This document shows positions 1 to 11,495 of a stretch of 64,000 nt of DNA, piece after piece; the first letter of the stretch is position 1, and each line of letters starts with the position of its first letter. This DNA is from Capronia americana (Eukaryota; Ascomycota; Eurotiomycetes; Chaetothyriales; Herpotrichiellaceae). The stretch spans positions 558,001 to 622,000 of the forward strand of contig JADWQD010000005.1 in assembly GCA_016110215.1 (NCBI GenBank). The letters are read 5' to 3'. The notes under the pieces were generated by a model, which was given only the letters and a program-made list of their open reading frames with translations, had not been told where the DNA came from and searched no databases. A program made the position numbers and the translations under genes.

Positions 1-469
1 TTGACTCATCACTCCATCGAATCGACGCCGACTCTGGTGGCGGTGCTGAACCGTCCGACCAATCATCCATGCATGTTCAGCCAGCGACGTCGCGGCCGCA
101 CATTGTATATAGTGGGGGGGACGTGGCTGTGCCCGGGTTATCTGGCTGGCGGCTATCGCTTCGCCTCACGGTTTGCGACTTTCGATAGACTACCCGGGGG
201 GACGAGGGGGGCCGCGGGGATGGCAGCCCTGCGGTAACTATTCATACTGTACCTATCAACAAGTAGAATAAGCACAAGTGATATCGAGTGCACGAAGTTG
301 GTGAAGTGACGTGGCCTAAACTTGATAGAAAGGGCGGCACCGAAGATTCATCTTGGCAGTGCTCACCCCAACTTGGAACCTAAATACTGAAGTCTTCTGT
401 CGCTCTCATAACACAACCAGACCGCTTTTAACCTACCTCTTAAGAAACGATCCCACCAAGCGACTGACC
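1..469. other. Intergenic, upstream of het-C
   Basis: No supported gene. The only long open frame in the first 240 bases lacks an ATG near its start and resembles nothing known. The last 100 bases before the HET-C start codon are CT/A-rich and are most likely its promoter and leader. Confidence 0.5.
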
Positions 470-3400
470 ATGGGGCTGTTTTCGCGGAATGTGGTGCTGG
501 TCCTGTTCCTAGGCCTGGTGCTTTTCACCTTGGAAGCACACGCTTTTGGTGCTGGCAGTAAGTGCCCCCAGGAATGGAGTGTTTCCGACACTGACCCCCT
601 CATGTAGACATCGCCTCGATATCTGCGGTAGAAGGCAAGAACTGGCGCCACGGCGATATCGAGGACGTTCTGAAAACTGTGGCATGTATCCGCCACCACA
701 AATGGAATTCCATGATGATCAAGAGGGTGTACTTCGGGTGTGTCTCGTCCTGTCTTCGTGCCAGCCAAGAAGCCCACATCTAATGGACTGGCGTACCTAG
801 GAACTGGCTACGTGACTACAGTCAGGCCATGGATACTGGCGCCCTGAAGAAGGCCCAACCCGAGACGATTCGAATTCTTGTCTGGCTACTTTCATTCCTC
901 GGATTTGGCTATGCCACTGCCGAGTTTGAGGTCACTTCGGAGCGCCTTGGAGTCTATCGTCCCGAGGAACATATTGAGTGAGAATTTTCAACCCAAGTGT
1001 GATGGCTCTTGCTGACAGAGGTTTCAGCAATCCCAAAGACTACAACGATAATGAAGACGCTCGGAAGTTTGACGCCCGTCTACGTGGTCCAGTACGTGAT
1101 GTTGAGCTGCAAATCGACATGGAGACGGGTATGAAAAACTATATCTCCAACGGAAAGGGTGACTGGGCCACCAGCGCAGCCTTTGTCAAGTACAGCTTTG
1201 AGCGCAGTATTCACCATGGCCGCCTCTACACGAATGGTCATGGGTTCTTTAAGGGCAAGGACGAGGATCTTGCGGAGGCCTTGCGTTGTCTGGGCCAAGG
1301 TCTGCATACACTAGAGGATTTCGGTGCACACACCAACTATGTCGAGCTCGCCCTTCGCGAGTTGGGGTACCACAACGTGTTTCCTCACGTAGGAACAGCC
1401 ACCGCAATCAACCTCCGTGGGAAGCACGTATTTCCTCTCGTCACGGGGACATTCGGCATGGTGGACTTCTATCACTCTGTCCTAGGAGAGGCTACCGACC
1501 ACTTCACGCAGAGCGAGGTCAATGAGATGGATAATGCTCTCGGTACTGCTCAGCAGGCAGCACAGTCATCAAACCCGCTCATGAGCTTGGTCAAGTTATT
1601 GTCCAAAGTGCCAGGGACCAAGGGCCTTTGTGATGAAGCGGAACAGCTACAAGCGAGTTCGCAGGCCCAAGCTCGTGCTAACGAGCAGCAGGGAGGCTTT
1701 CGCGGCGTGGATGACTACGGAGGGTCATCGCGAGGCATCGACGATTGGGATAGCACTCGAGCATCACATGCAGGCTTCGCCGGGCAATCGCAAGGTTATG
1801 ACGCGTCGAACAATTGGAACCAAGGCTACCAGCAACCGGGTTGGGAGCAAACTGCCCCGCAGCATCATTACCAACAGCAGCAGTGGAATGATCAGGGCGG
1901 CGCACCTCACAATTTCAACAATCCGCCTCCGCCACATCAGACTCAGTGGCAAGATCCAAACGTGGGACACAACTACAACTCGCAAGATCAGTACCCTGGT
2001 GCACATCAGAATTGGCAGCAACAGCCACCGGCCGATCAATGGACGCAGCAACCACAACATGCTCCTGCTGCTGCTCCCCAGGCTCAGCACAGCGTCCCGG
2101 GACAGGCCTCGCAATCACAAACTGCAGCACCTGCGGGCCTCCCGGGTATGCCGAACTTCGATCCAGCGAAGACCGTTGCCCAGATCTATCCCATCCTTGC
2201 ATTCCGCGACAAGGTCGTCCGAACGGTGAGTTTTTCAGCACCCATCAAGTCCTGTCCCAGGTTTCAGACTTGGTTCTGGGGCGAACAATGCTAGTCACAA
2301 CGCATTTGTTCCAATGCTGCTTTCTCAGGAACGAAACTGACTCTGCGGTACCAATAGATTAGCAGCATCATTGAGAAGATCCCTGGCCTCGAGGCCCTTG
2401 TCGACCGTATCACAGAGACGCTGACAGTCTTCGTACTGTCACTTCTGGCGCCGTTCGTGAGACCTGTGCTCGAAACCATCTCAAAGACTCTCCAGACGGG
2501 AAGTACGGAAGTTCTGGATTCGTCCGCGAAGCATCAGTTTGAGGTTTGGACGAACCCCCACTCCAGTGATCCAACACACTCAATGCTGAGCAAGGATCAC
2601 TTCAGCAACGTCCTCAACGAGCCTGCTGGTAATGTGGCTGCAGAGATCTTGAAATTCATTGCTCCCGGAGTGTTGTATGCTTGGGAGCACCCCGATGTGC
2701 CAGTGCAACAGGTAATGCATGACGTCGAAAGCATCTTCCATCATCCGGCAATCAGGAACGAGGGTAATGAATGCCATCGCAACATGTTCACGGCGGTGAA
2801 AAACTGGGTCAATGGGCTACCAGATCATGGTCGTGGCCTTGAGGCTGTGTTGAGCTCCGATGCTGTCCGGGCGGGCAAAAACCACAAAGGAGGCGTCAAC
2901 GAGCATGCTCACAAGCCTCCGCCCAGTGTCAATCAATCCCATAGTACCGGTGGGTTGGGCGGCCTCGCCAGCTTCATCCCGGGCCAGCAGCAACACAACT
3001 CTGGAGGGCATCAAAGTAGCAGTGGAGGCTTTGGAGGTTTGGCAAATCTCATCCCCGGGCAACACCAGGGTGGTGGCCAGGGTGGAGGCCACGGTAGCAA
3101 TCCATTGGGTATGGTTGGAGACCTCGTCGGCAACTTCACGGGGCAGCATAAACCGGCACAACAACACTATGGCGGCGGCGGCGGCGGTGGTGGCGGCCTC
3201 AACAGCATGCTAGGTCTGGCCGACAAGCTACCCATCCCAGGAGTCCATGGCGTGGCGGGTCAGCTGAACAAGTACTCGAAATTCATGGGCGGGTTCCCGG
3301 GCGGTGGCGCACGCGGGCTTGACGACGACGACACCGGTCGAGGTGGTCTCGACGTGCCAGTCGGCGGGTCCAGCGAGCTTCATGAGGCTGCCGCGCATGC

Positions 3401-3632
3401 CGACCGTTACGGCTCAGACATGAGATCTCCAAGTCCGATGCCCATGCAGGCACCGCCGGGATATGAACAGTATGGCCGGCAGGAACCCGGAAGCTACAAC
3501 TATGGTCAGGGTCAGGAAGGACAGCAATATCAGCATCAGACAACGTACGAGAACCCATACCCGGGCCAGGGACAGTACGGCGCGAGCGGCGGGGGCGGTG
3601 AAAGCGCAGGCTACTATGCAGGAGGGCGTTGA
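470..3632 (+). CDS. het-C: HET-C-like heterokaryon incompatibility protein
   Basis: Five exons: 470-557, 608-737, 801-977, 1028-2225 and 2358-3632, giving 955 residues. The start ATG at 470 opens a hydrophobic signal peptide ending ..EAHAFGAG, followed by the HET-C signatures NWRHGDIEDV, NWLRDYSQAMD and NPKDYNDNEDARKFDARLRGPV. After splicing, the HET-C domain runs through about residue 320. A Q/N/P-rich segment follows, then a second conserved block (SSIIEKIPGLEALV..) and a glycine/glutamine-rich tail with a run of seven or more Gly. This architecture matches Neurospora HET-C, a secreted or plasma-membrane-associated protein whose allelic differences trigger vegetative incompatibility in that species. 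Homologues are widespread in filamentous fungi, so allorecognition here is only inferred. No HET-domain partner like pin-c is present in the window. The gene is convergent with the crotonase, about 170 bp away. Confidence 0.93.
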
Positions 3633-3802
3633 CACGAGGGACCAGAAATGTCGTCGCGAAAGTGATGACTTCGCGCGTAGCAAATGAAATAAACTCCTCC
3701 AGAAATGTCAGGCGCCATGGAGCAATAAGTACCTCCACCGTCTCTTCACGAGATTTTGGTTCCAAATCAGTGTCCCCGTCTCCCTAGAAGCATCGCACTG
3801 CG

Positions 3803-4681
3803 TCACAACTTTGACTTCCCAAACACGCCGCCCCGGCCCAGACCCCCCGCGAACCTCGCGGCCCCAGCGAACCCCTCCCGCTCCACGACGCCGACGCCCG
3901 CATCGTATTCCCTCCGCATGGCATCCTCGAAGCCGGACGCGTCAAAGGCAGCGTAGTAGCACGACGCCCGATCCGCGAGCATACACCCGGTCGGGAACTC
4001 GATGAGCTGCTCGGCGATCCGCGTGGCCTCCTCGAGCGCCCTGCCCCGCGGCACCACGCGGTTCGCCAGCCCCATGGCCAGGGCCTCGGCCGCCGACACC
4101 CCCCTGCCCGTGAGGATCATGTCCAGGGCGCGCCCGAGCCCGACGATGGCCTGGAGCCGCACGGTGCCGCCGTCGATCAGCGGCACACCCCACCGCCGGC
4201 AGTACACGCCGAAGATGGCGTCCTCTTCCACGACGCGCATGTCGGCCACGAGACTGAGTTCCAGGCCGCCCGCGACGGCGTGGCCCGCGACCGCGGCGAT
4301 GACGGGCTTGGTTACGCGCAGCCGCGACGGGCCCATGGGGCCGATGTTGCGGCCCCGTACGGGTTCGAGGTGGCTCGCGTTTGGGTCCGCGTCTGTGTCC
4401 TTGGGGCCACGGCGCTCATGTTCATCCTGTGCTTGTTGTCGTTGTCGTTGTCGTTGGTTCGCGGCGGTGAGGTCGATCAGGTCGGCGCCGGAGCAGAATG
4501 TGCCGCCTGAGCCGGTCAGGATGGCGACCTTCTGCGTGGTGTCCGCTTCGAAGGCCAGGAAGGCGGCGTACAGTGCGCGCGCCGTGGCCGGGTTGACAGC
4601 GTTGCGGCGGTGAGGGCGCGTGATGGTGATGGTGGTGATGCCCTTGGGCGTGGTGGCTACGTTGATTAATTTGGCGTCCAT
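3803..4681 (-). CDS. Enoyl-CoA hydratase/isomerase (crotonase) family protein
   Basis: Single exon, 292 residues from ATG 4681. Crotonase features are visible: the N-terminal HRRNAVNPATARAL block, the first oxyanion-hole loop TFCSGADL (about 61-68), and the second, HAVAGGLEL (134-142), with the first catalytic-type Glu at 141. The position of the second hydratase Glu (FGxPE in classical enzymes) reads FGVYC (157-161), so true hydratase chemistry is doubtful; an isomerase, hydrolase or other acyl-CoA role is as likely. A Q/R/D-rich insert (about 75-112) interrupts the fold between the oxyanion loops. No peroxisomal or mitochondrial signal is obvious. The gene is intronless and much more GC-rich than its surroundings, with long open shadow frames on the other strand, which may point to a bacterial origin (inference). 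Downstream neighbour het-C is convergent. Confidence 0.88.
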   Translation of the reverse strand: MDAKLINVATTPKGITTITITRPHRRNAVNPATARALYAAFLAFEADTTQKVAILTGSGGTFCSGADLIDLTAANQRQRQRQQAQDEHERRGPKDTDADPNASHLEPVRGRNIGPMGPSRLRVTKPVIAAVAGHAVAGGLELSLVADMRVVEEDAIFGVYCRRWGVPLIDGGTVRLQAIVGLGRALDMILTGRGVSAAEALAMGLANRVVPRGRALEEATRIAEQLIEFPTGCMLADRASCYYAAFDASGFEDAMRREYDAGVGVVEREGFAGAARFAGGLGRGGVFGKSKL

Positions 4682-6373
4682 GGCAGAGCGACGGATGGTG
4701 GAAATGGACGAGACGAGACGAGACGAGACGAGACGGGTCTAGTCGAGTCGAGTTGACGTTCGGATTAGTCTACCTCTGGCTTTGGCTTCAGTTTCAATTT
4801 CAGTCTCAGCTCCGGTGTGGTGGCCAGGCCTCCATAATCTACTGTGCCGTGATACTTGGTAACTTCAGGTAGAGAGACGTACTATGTAATGTGGACTACG
4901 AAGTGCGAGTACGATTAGATTTCTATATCGGACCTCGGCCTTGCGGGTCACCGAGGTTCACGAGGCTGCGATTCAGGAGTCAGCACACGCTCATTTCCTG
5001 AGCGGTACATTGAATATTCAAAGGAAGGAGGGGCTGGTGTCAGGTCAGAACTCATCTATATCATCTACTACGGACAGAGACTATCGCAACGCCAATCATC
5101 GATCAGAGTACGGAAAAGCGACGCTCACTATTCGGAGGGGACCATATCCCCACTAACGTCTGCCAAAACATTCGGACCATGTAGATGTTGCTCCTACCAG
5201 GGTCCAAGACGGTCTCTCTGACACATTAACTTCGCCGACAGTATTGCAGATTGGATAGGCCAAGTCAGACATTTGGACGAAGGTTGGAACCGGGACACTG
5301 TCCTGTTTAGGCAGTTCCACGAGTTCCTGCATGAGGACACTGACTTGAGCTAATTTTCAGTCCCTCAATATTCGAAGTGTGATTATAGTGAAAACTGCAG
5401 AAACCTCAAGTGTGGAGTTGGAGTGCGTGACCAGTTCTTCAGGAGACTCTCAGTCAGGCTGCAAACACGAGCTGCAAGACTCACTGAAGACTTCCAGCCT
5501 TGCTCGCATCATTGTTTTTCCGCGCAGACGAAGTACTTAGGTATTAATACCCCCTGCGGCCCTGGCGCCTCAAGTTCCTCCATTTCGAGATTTGACGGGG
5601 TTGGCATGGTGTTTCAAGTCATTCTTCACTCGTACTCGTATGGCAGCATCCGCAAGAATATGCAGAGCCTCTCGCTAGGCGCTCGCTGATAACACCTGCA
5701 CAGTCTGACACCAGTCGATCAATGCCTGCTGCGCCACGAGTTCTGGCGTGTCAAGGCACGAAACAAGGTGGCCGCACAGATGGAGGGTGAAATTGCCATG
5801 TCCAAGGCGGCAGAGGGCGAGCGCCAGCGCCAAACGCCTCGCCTAAACTGCGGTTGGCCTAGGCGTTGCGCCCACCGAGCGCCAGTGCTTGATCTGCGGG
5901 CTCGGCACCCGGAACCATTGGCTCTCAATGCTCCCGGGACGCCAAACATCGAGGCCACGACGTCACTGGCGCGTTTGACGAGATCTCACATCTTGTTTCC
6001 CGATCACCAACCGATGCTGGCGACGGTATGACCGAATCGCGAACTCCACGTCTTTATCCAACATTCATCCTGCTTGCTTTGTGCTGATCTTTCTCCCTTG
6101 CCCATTCCTTACAACTCCCTCCCTTTGCTCCCTGCCTTCGCTTTGTCCGTTCACTTATTTCGAGCGTTGAAAGGAGCATTGCCCTTTGAGACAATCGAGA
6201 CAGATCTACTCAAGCAGTATAGTGTCATTGGCACCAGTGGCATTGTTCGATATCACAAACTGCTCCTACCACGCAGGTCGTCCTAGAAGACTAGTGATGC
6301 TTCTGCAAAACCTCAATCACGAACCCTAATCTAATAATACCCTCTCCCCCTTTGGAGGTACTCGTACAACACA
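4682..6373. other. Intergenic, 1.7 kb
   Basis: Holds the crotonase promoter (with a 5-bp microsatellite just upstream of its ATG) and the promoter and leader of the CSC1-like gene. The short open frames inside show no recognisable protein. The last 350 bases before 6374 are CT-rich, typical of a fungal promoter/leader. Confidence 0.5.
4707..4736. repeat. GACGA microsatellite
   Basis: Five perfect GACGA units plus one degenerate unit lie 25-55 bp upstream of the crotonase start codon (reading the minus strand), followed by a GTCGA-type variant. The array falls in the likely 5' leader or promoter, so copy-number change could affect expression (inference). Confidence 0.8.
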
Positions 6374-9300
6374 ATGTCGACAGTGGTTAACGACACACTC
6401 AACCTCGGCGGCAATCAGACCGCAGCAGGACAGAAAAATGGCCAAAGCGCCGGGCAATTCGCCGCCTCCTTCGTCACTGCCATAACGATCTTTGCCATTC
6501 AAGTCGTCATTTTCCTGCTCCTCAAAGACCGGTTTGCACGAATATACCAACCGAGAACCTATCTGGTACCAGAAAGAGAACGCACAAACCCTTCACCGGC
6601 AGGATGGTGGAAATGGATCAAGCCTGTGCTCAGCACTTCCAACTCCGACTTCGTCCAGAAGTGTGGTCTGGACGCCTACTTCTTCCTGAGATATCTCCGC
6701 ACCTTGCTCAAGATATTTGTCCCAGCGGCCTTGGTTATCTTGCCAATCCTCATTCCCCTCAACATGGTCGACGGTCGGGGTGCTCAATTCGCAATGGGCA
6801 AGAATGAAAACGCCAGCAATGTCACCGGCCTCGATCAGCTTGCTTGGGGCAATGTCGCTCCCGACCACACCGGACGGTATTGGGCCCACTGGCTCCTGGC
6901 GCTCTTTCTGATCATCTGGATCTGCTACGTCTCATTTGACGAGTTGCGGAACTACATTCGCATGCGACAAGCCTACCTGACGTCTCCTCAGCACCGCTTG
7001 CGAGCCTCTGCCACCACAGTCCTGGTCAGCTCCATACCTCAGAAGTGGTGCAATGTGGAAGCCCTTGACGGTCTCTACGACGTATTCCCCGGTGGTCTCA
7101 GGAATATCTGGATCAACCGAAACTTCGATGAACTGAGCGATAAGATTAAACGACGGGACAAGCTCGCGGCAACGCTCGAGACTGCCGAAACCGAACTCAT
7201 CAAGAAATGCTTCAAGAAGCACGGGGAAAACATAGCCAAAGCCGAGAAGGAGGGCGGCAAGAAACTGACAAAGGACGAGAAGAAGCTACGTGCCACCATT
7301 AGAGATGAGGCAGGGGATCGGGCTGCTCATGGTCACGGTACGACCACAGGAAACCCTCACCAAATTCAGCATAATCTGCACGAGGTCGTCAATGGTCGCA
7401 ATGACGCCGACTCCTCGTCCGCTTCCGACTCAGATGATGAAGAGGAGGTTCAGGGACCTCAACGCGACAGGTTCAACATCCCCATCATTGGCGGTGGCAT
7501 CTCTGCAGTCACTCACGGCCTGGACAAGGTGGGCAAAGGCATCCTTGGTGGCATCCGCGGTGTCAACAAGGGAGTCAATGATACCATCGACACTACAAAC
7601 GGATTCGTTGCGCCTGACTCTCGGCGAAATAACGCGGGGCGGAGTTCCGACGATGATCAAGAGGAGCGAGTCGAGGGTCCCAGCCCAATTACACCTAAGC
7701 GGAACGAGAAGGTCTTCGGTGAGAAGCGTACTGGGGGACACGCCAAAGACGCGAGTGCGAAGAACCAGGACTCATCCCCAAAGCTCGGACGATCATTCGA
7801 GAAATCCCCTCGGTCAAGAACGCAAAGTCCCATTTCCCAAGGTAGTACAATGGGAGGGGAGAAGGTTCGATCAGAAAAGCAACTGACGAAATTCGAAAAG
7901 TTCAAGAAGGCCATCGGTTTGGGCCCGGACGAGAAGGAGCGTGTCGATTATCCTGATGCCTTCGAATGGAACTTCGAACATGACCCGGACGATGCGGTGT
8001 GGCGACGCTACTTGACCGATAAGGACCGCGAAACCACACGGCTTCCAATCTTCGGCTGGCAGTGGATGCCCTCTCTCCCTCTGATGGGCCAAAAGGTCGA
8101 CACAATCCGATACTGCCGCAAAGAGGTCGCCAGACTGAACATGGAGATCGAAGACGACCAGGCCCATCCGGACCGGTTTCCTTTAATGAACTCTGCATTT
8201 GTCCAATTCAATCACCAGGTCGCCGCCCACATGGCTTGTCAGGCTGTCAGTCACCATCTCCCCAAGCAGATGGCTCCTCGTCTGGTCGAAATCGATCCTA
8301 ACGACGTAATATGGGACAACATGTCAATCCCCTGGTGGCAGGCATATGTTCGGACCGGCGCCGTCATTGTCATTGTTGTCGGTATGATCATCTTATGGGC
8401 CATTCCCGTCGCCTTTACGTCGGCTCTCTCGCAACTGGAAACGGCTGCCAAAACCTGGACTTGGCTTCATTGGGTGCTCAAAATCCCCGCTTGGATCCGA
8501 AGTGTCCTGCAGGGTGTTTTGCCAGCGGCCTTGCTCGGTCTTCTCCTGTTCCTGTTACCTCTGATTCTCCGGTACCTGGTTCGCTTACAGGGGACGCCGT
8601 CTGGCATGCTCGTCGAGATATCAGTTCAGCGCTATTACTTCTGCTTCCTGTTTGTCCAGTTGTTCTTGGTCGTATCTATTGCATCGGCCTTGACACAATT
8701 CTTTGCGCTCTTTACGAGTGTGGACGGCTTCACCAACATTCCGAGTCTATTGGGCAACAACATTCCAAAAGCCAGCAACTACTTTTTCTCCTACATGCTG
8801 CTACAAGCGCTGTCGGTGAGTGCAGGAGCTCTGCTCCAAGTTGGATCTCTCATTGGGTGGTTCATCCTCGCGCCGCTCTTCGACAGCACAGCGCGGGCAA
8901 AGTTTAAGAGACAAACTCAGCTGTCCAATATTCAATGGGGCACATTCTTTCCAGTGTATACCAATCTGGCGTGCATCGGTCTGATCTATTCCGTCATCTC
9001 GCCACTGATATTGGTCTTCAACATCATCACCTTCACGTTATTCTGGTTCGTCTACCGATTCAACACCCTGTATGTCACTCGCTTCACTCGCGATACTGGA
9101 GGTCTCTTATACCCAAACGCCATCAACTTCACATTTGTTGGTGTCTACGTGATGGAAATAGCCTTGATAGGCATGTTCTTCCTCGTCCGAGATGAGCACG
9201 GAAAAGTGGCTTGCTCAGGCCAAGCAATCGGTATGATTGTGATCCTGATTCTCACCGCCGGATACCAGATGTTGTTGAACAACGCGTTTAGCCCCTTGTT

Positions 9301-10201
9301 CAGATATCTGCCCATCACCCTCGAAGACGATGCCGTGCGGAGAGATGAAGAGTTTGCTCGGGCAATGCGGGAGAAGCATGGCCTTATTGAGGACGAGGAC
9401 GAAGGCGAGGATCTGGAGGATCAGCTGGAGCGTAACGAGCGACAGTCGATGGAAGAAGACCGACAACAGCAGGACATAGAGCTCAGAGAGATCGAGCAAG
9501 ACAAGCAAGACAGACTCCGGAGACAACAGTCGAAGAAGTTGCCTGACCTCGACCCTTACGAGTTCCAGAACCCGGAGATCGCAATGAACCTGGACCAGGA
9601 TAGCAGGGGCGTCCGAATGATGAAAGCAGCCGCTCACAAGACCGCCGGCACAACCAAAGGGCTGGTGTCCCGCGGGCTCACGCAAAGAGGGCAGCGCCAA
9701 TCCTGGGCAGATCGAAATAATGCCAGGAATCGAAGAGCGTCGAATTTCGGCGAATGGGAAAGTCCATCACAGAGCCGAAGTCGCGCACACTCGGGCCAGA
9801 AGAACTACCTGTCACAACCTATGGAAGTACTCGACAAGCTCAACAACTTCAATCCATTGACTGGCAACGAGAAGGACGTGGAGGCTCAACGTGCTGCTCG
9901 AAGCGAACTTGCCGACGCACTGTTTGGTGGAGTCCACGACGAACTAGAAGACTTGACCCCTGACGAGCGCGACAAGTTGGTACAGAGGGCCTTCCAGCAC
10001 AGTGCGCTCCGAGCGCGGCGACCTGTGATTTGGATCCCGCGCGATGAACTCGGCGTTAGTGACGATGAGGTGCACCGCATGGGCCGTTTCAGCAGCCATC
10101 TCTGGGTCAGCAATGTTCGACAGGGACTTGATTCCAAGGGTCGGTGTGTCTACAGTGGTGCGCCACCTGACTTCAGCGAGGTCGACGTGATCCAGCTATA
10201 A
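6374..10201 (+). CDS. CSC1/OSCA-type (DUF221, RSN1_7TM) mechanosensitive-like cation channel
   Basis: Single exon, 1275 residues, ATG in an A-rich context (ACACAATGTC). The N-terminal membrane segments lie at about 35-50, 110-130 and 175-195, followed by a cytosolic PHM7-type region that resumes at DAFEWNFEHDPDDAVWRRYL and ends with FNHQVAAHMACQAV. A cluster of membrane helices (about 655-970) contains the RSN1_7TM pore region, and a charged, Q/E-rich tail of about 300 residues follows. The family comprises plasma-membrane, calcium-permeable osmosensing channels and the yeast Rsn1/Phm7 group. The protein is longer than plain CSC1 (about 780-880 residues) because of a disordered acidic/serine-rich insert (about 310-520) in the large cytosolic loop plus the long C-terminal tail. 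Family assignment is secure; channel activity is inferred. Confidence 0.92.
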   Translation: MSTVVNDTLNLGGNQTAAGQKNGQSAGQFAASFVTAITIFAIQVVIFLLLKDRFARIYQPRTYLVPERERTNPSPAGWWKWIKPVLSTSNSDFVQKCGLDAYFFLRYLRTLLKIFVPAALVILPILIPLNMVDGRGAQFAMGKNENASNVTGLDQLAWGNVAPDHTGRYWAHWLLALFLIIWICYVSFDELRNYIRMRQAYLTSPQHRLRASATTVLVSSIPQKWCNVEALDGLYDVFPGGLRNIWINRNFDELSDKIKRRDKLAATLETAETELIKKCFKKHGENIAKAEKEGGKKLTKDEKKLRATIRDEAGDRAAHGHGTTTGNPHQIQHNLHEVVNGRNDADSSSASDSDDEEEVQGPQRDRFNIPIIGGGISAVTHGLDKVGKGILGGIRGVNKGVNDTIDTTNGFVAPDSRRNNAGRSSDDDQEERVEGPSPITPKRNEKVFGEKRTGGHAKDASAKNQDSSPKLGRSFEKSPRSRTQSPISQGSTMGGEKVRSEKQLTKFEKFKKAIGLGPDEKERVDYPDAFEWNFEHDPDDAVWRRYLTDKDRETTRLPIFGWQWMPSLPLMGQKVDTIRYCRKEVARLNMEIEDDQAHPDRFPLMNSAFVQFNHQVAAHMACQAVSHHLPKQMAPRLVEIDPNDVIWDNMSIPWWQAYVRTGAVIVIVVGMIILWAIPVAFTSALSQLETAAKTWTWLHWVLKIPAWIRSVLQGVLPAALLGLLLFLLPLILRYLVRLQGTPSGMLVEISVQRYYFCFLFVQLFLVVSIASALTQFFALFTSVDGFTNIPSLLGNNIPKASNYFFSYMLLQALSVSAGALLQVGSLIGWFILAPLFDSTARAKFKRQTQLSNIQWGTFFPVYTNLACIGLIYSVISPLILVFNIITFTLFWFVYRFNTLYVTRFTRDTGGLLYPNAINFTFVGVYVMEIALIGMFFLVRDEHGKVACSGQAIGMIVILILTAGYQMLLNNAFSPLFRYLPITLEDDAVRRDEEFARAMREKHGLIEDEDEGEDLEDQLERNERQSMEEDRQQQDIELREIEQDKQDRLRRQQSKKLPDLDPYEFQNPEIAMNLDQDSRGVRMMKAAAHKTAGTTKGLVSRGLTQRGQRQSWADRNNARNRRASNFGEWESPSQSRSRAHSGQKNYLSQPMEVLDKLNNFNPLTGNEKDVEAQRAARSELADALFGGVHDELEDLTPDERDKLVQRAFQHSALRARRPVIWIPRDELGVSDDEVHRMGRFSSHLWVSNVRQGLDSKGRCVYSGAPPDFSEVDVIQL

Positions 10202-11333
10202 GTATTTGCGATGACAAAAAGATGGAGGACGTGGTTGTTACTATTCATTAGCGTGGCGTTATGGCGACATCAGTCGCGAGGCATGATGTGTTGTTAGCAT
10301 GATGCCTTAGAAGGTGCTGTGGGCCCAAAGAACTTCGGCTACGATTTGATGTATATACTCTCGGACGAAACCGGGCGATGTCTTGTAGTGCTAGTGGACG
10401 TGAAAAGGAATGGACGCCTTGACACTTCGCAAGGTCTAGCTTCGATGATGAAGATGAAAAGTGCTCGTCTACCCAGGCAGGTAATTAGCCGTCGGGAGGA
10501 GAAGTGGTGCATTTCCAATCTTCTTAAACTCGCGTCCATGGGTTTTGTAGTCTTTTGGCCAGGCATGATCTTGATACAGTCCTCTGCAAGGTCCGATGTC
10601 TTTGCGCATGCCCACACCGAATACGAGTATCGTTCTTTCATAGGAGTTACCGTTGCAGCAAGACACGGCGAACACCCTCAGCGGGTGACTATGATGGTCG
10701 AGGCTATCTGATGGATGCTTTATGCCTTTCCCCCGTCTTCACACTCTTATGTTTCTTTGAGACATACAGCCCTGTTGTTCTAAACAGATCGCTCTATTCA
10801 GACACCTACCTGCCTGCAACGGTCAGCGAGCTTGCTGAGACGTTCCAAGGACAATCTATGGCAAGATAGGGTAGGATTGACACTTCCGCGCACGAACTTG
10901 ATTGTTGCTTCTTGCCAAACGACAGAGGGACAACAGACAAACGCTGACGATCGGCAAATGGTGCCGTGCTGGCAAAGCAAACACAATCGAGCAATATATT
11001 AGTGAGATGGCCCATCATAACTCTTGTTCTGACCGACCATACCAACAATAAGCGTCCTGTGAAGTTCTCGGTCGGCCTGTTAAATCACTGTTCTCTCTCT
11101 GTGATTCTTCTGGACATCACTCGGACCTGTCACTATGAGGCAGACAGTCACTCTCAGAAGCTAAAGAGGCCGTGCCGCGTCGGCTGATCGGGCTTCGTGA
11201 CATCAAATGGAGTATATGCCGCGCAGTGAAGAGGCCGTGCTGTCGTTGTGCGTGACAGCACAATGACATGCGAACTGTCACCTGGCTGCTCTCACCTGAA
11301 GAGCGATCGATCGCACGCGCGGCGCTGTTATGG
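10202..11333. other. Intergenic, 1.1 kb
   Basis: Contains the 3' region of the channel gene and the promoter of the 2EXR gene. Small open frames here show no conserved motif. Nothing else recognised. Confidence 0.45.
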
Positions 11334-11346
11334 TATATATATAAAG
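11334..11346 (+). promoter_or_regulatory. TATA box of the 2EXR-domain gene
   Basis: An alternating TATATATATAAAG element stands 150 bp upstream of the ATG at 11496 in otherwise GC-mixed DNA, with an accttcaaca-type potential initiation site about 40 bp downstream. Position and sequence fit a strong TATA promoter. Confidence 0.6.
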
Positions 11347-11495
11347 GTCTCGCGGCGCACTACCGAACTCGTCGTCTGGAACCTTCAACATTAGCTGCCT
11401 CACACTTTGAGTAATTGCGCAGGACCATCCTCCAAGTCCCTCCGATCATTGTCTCTCTTCATCATCACCCTGAGCCAGCTCGACCGACCGATAGA

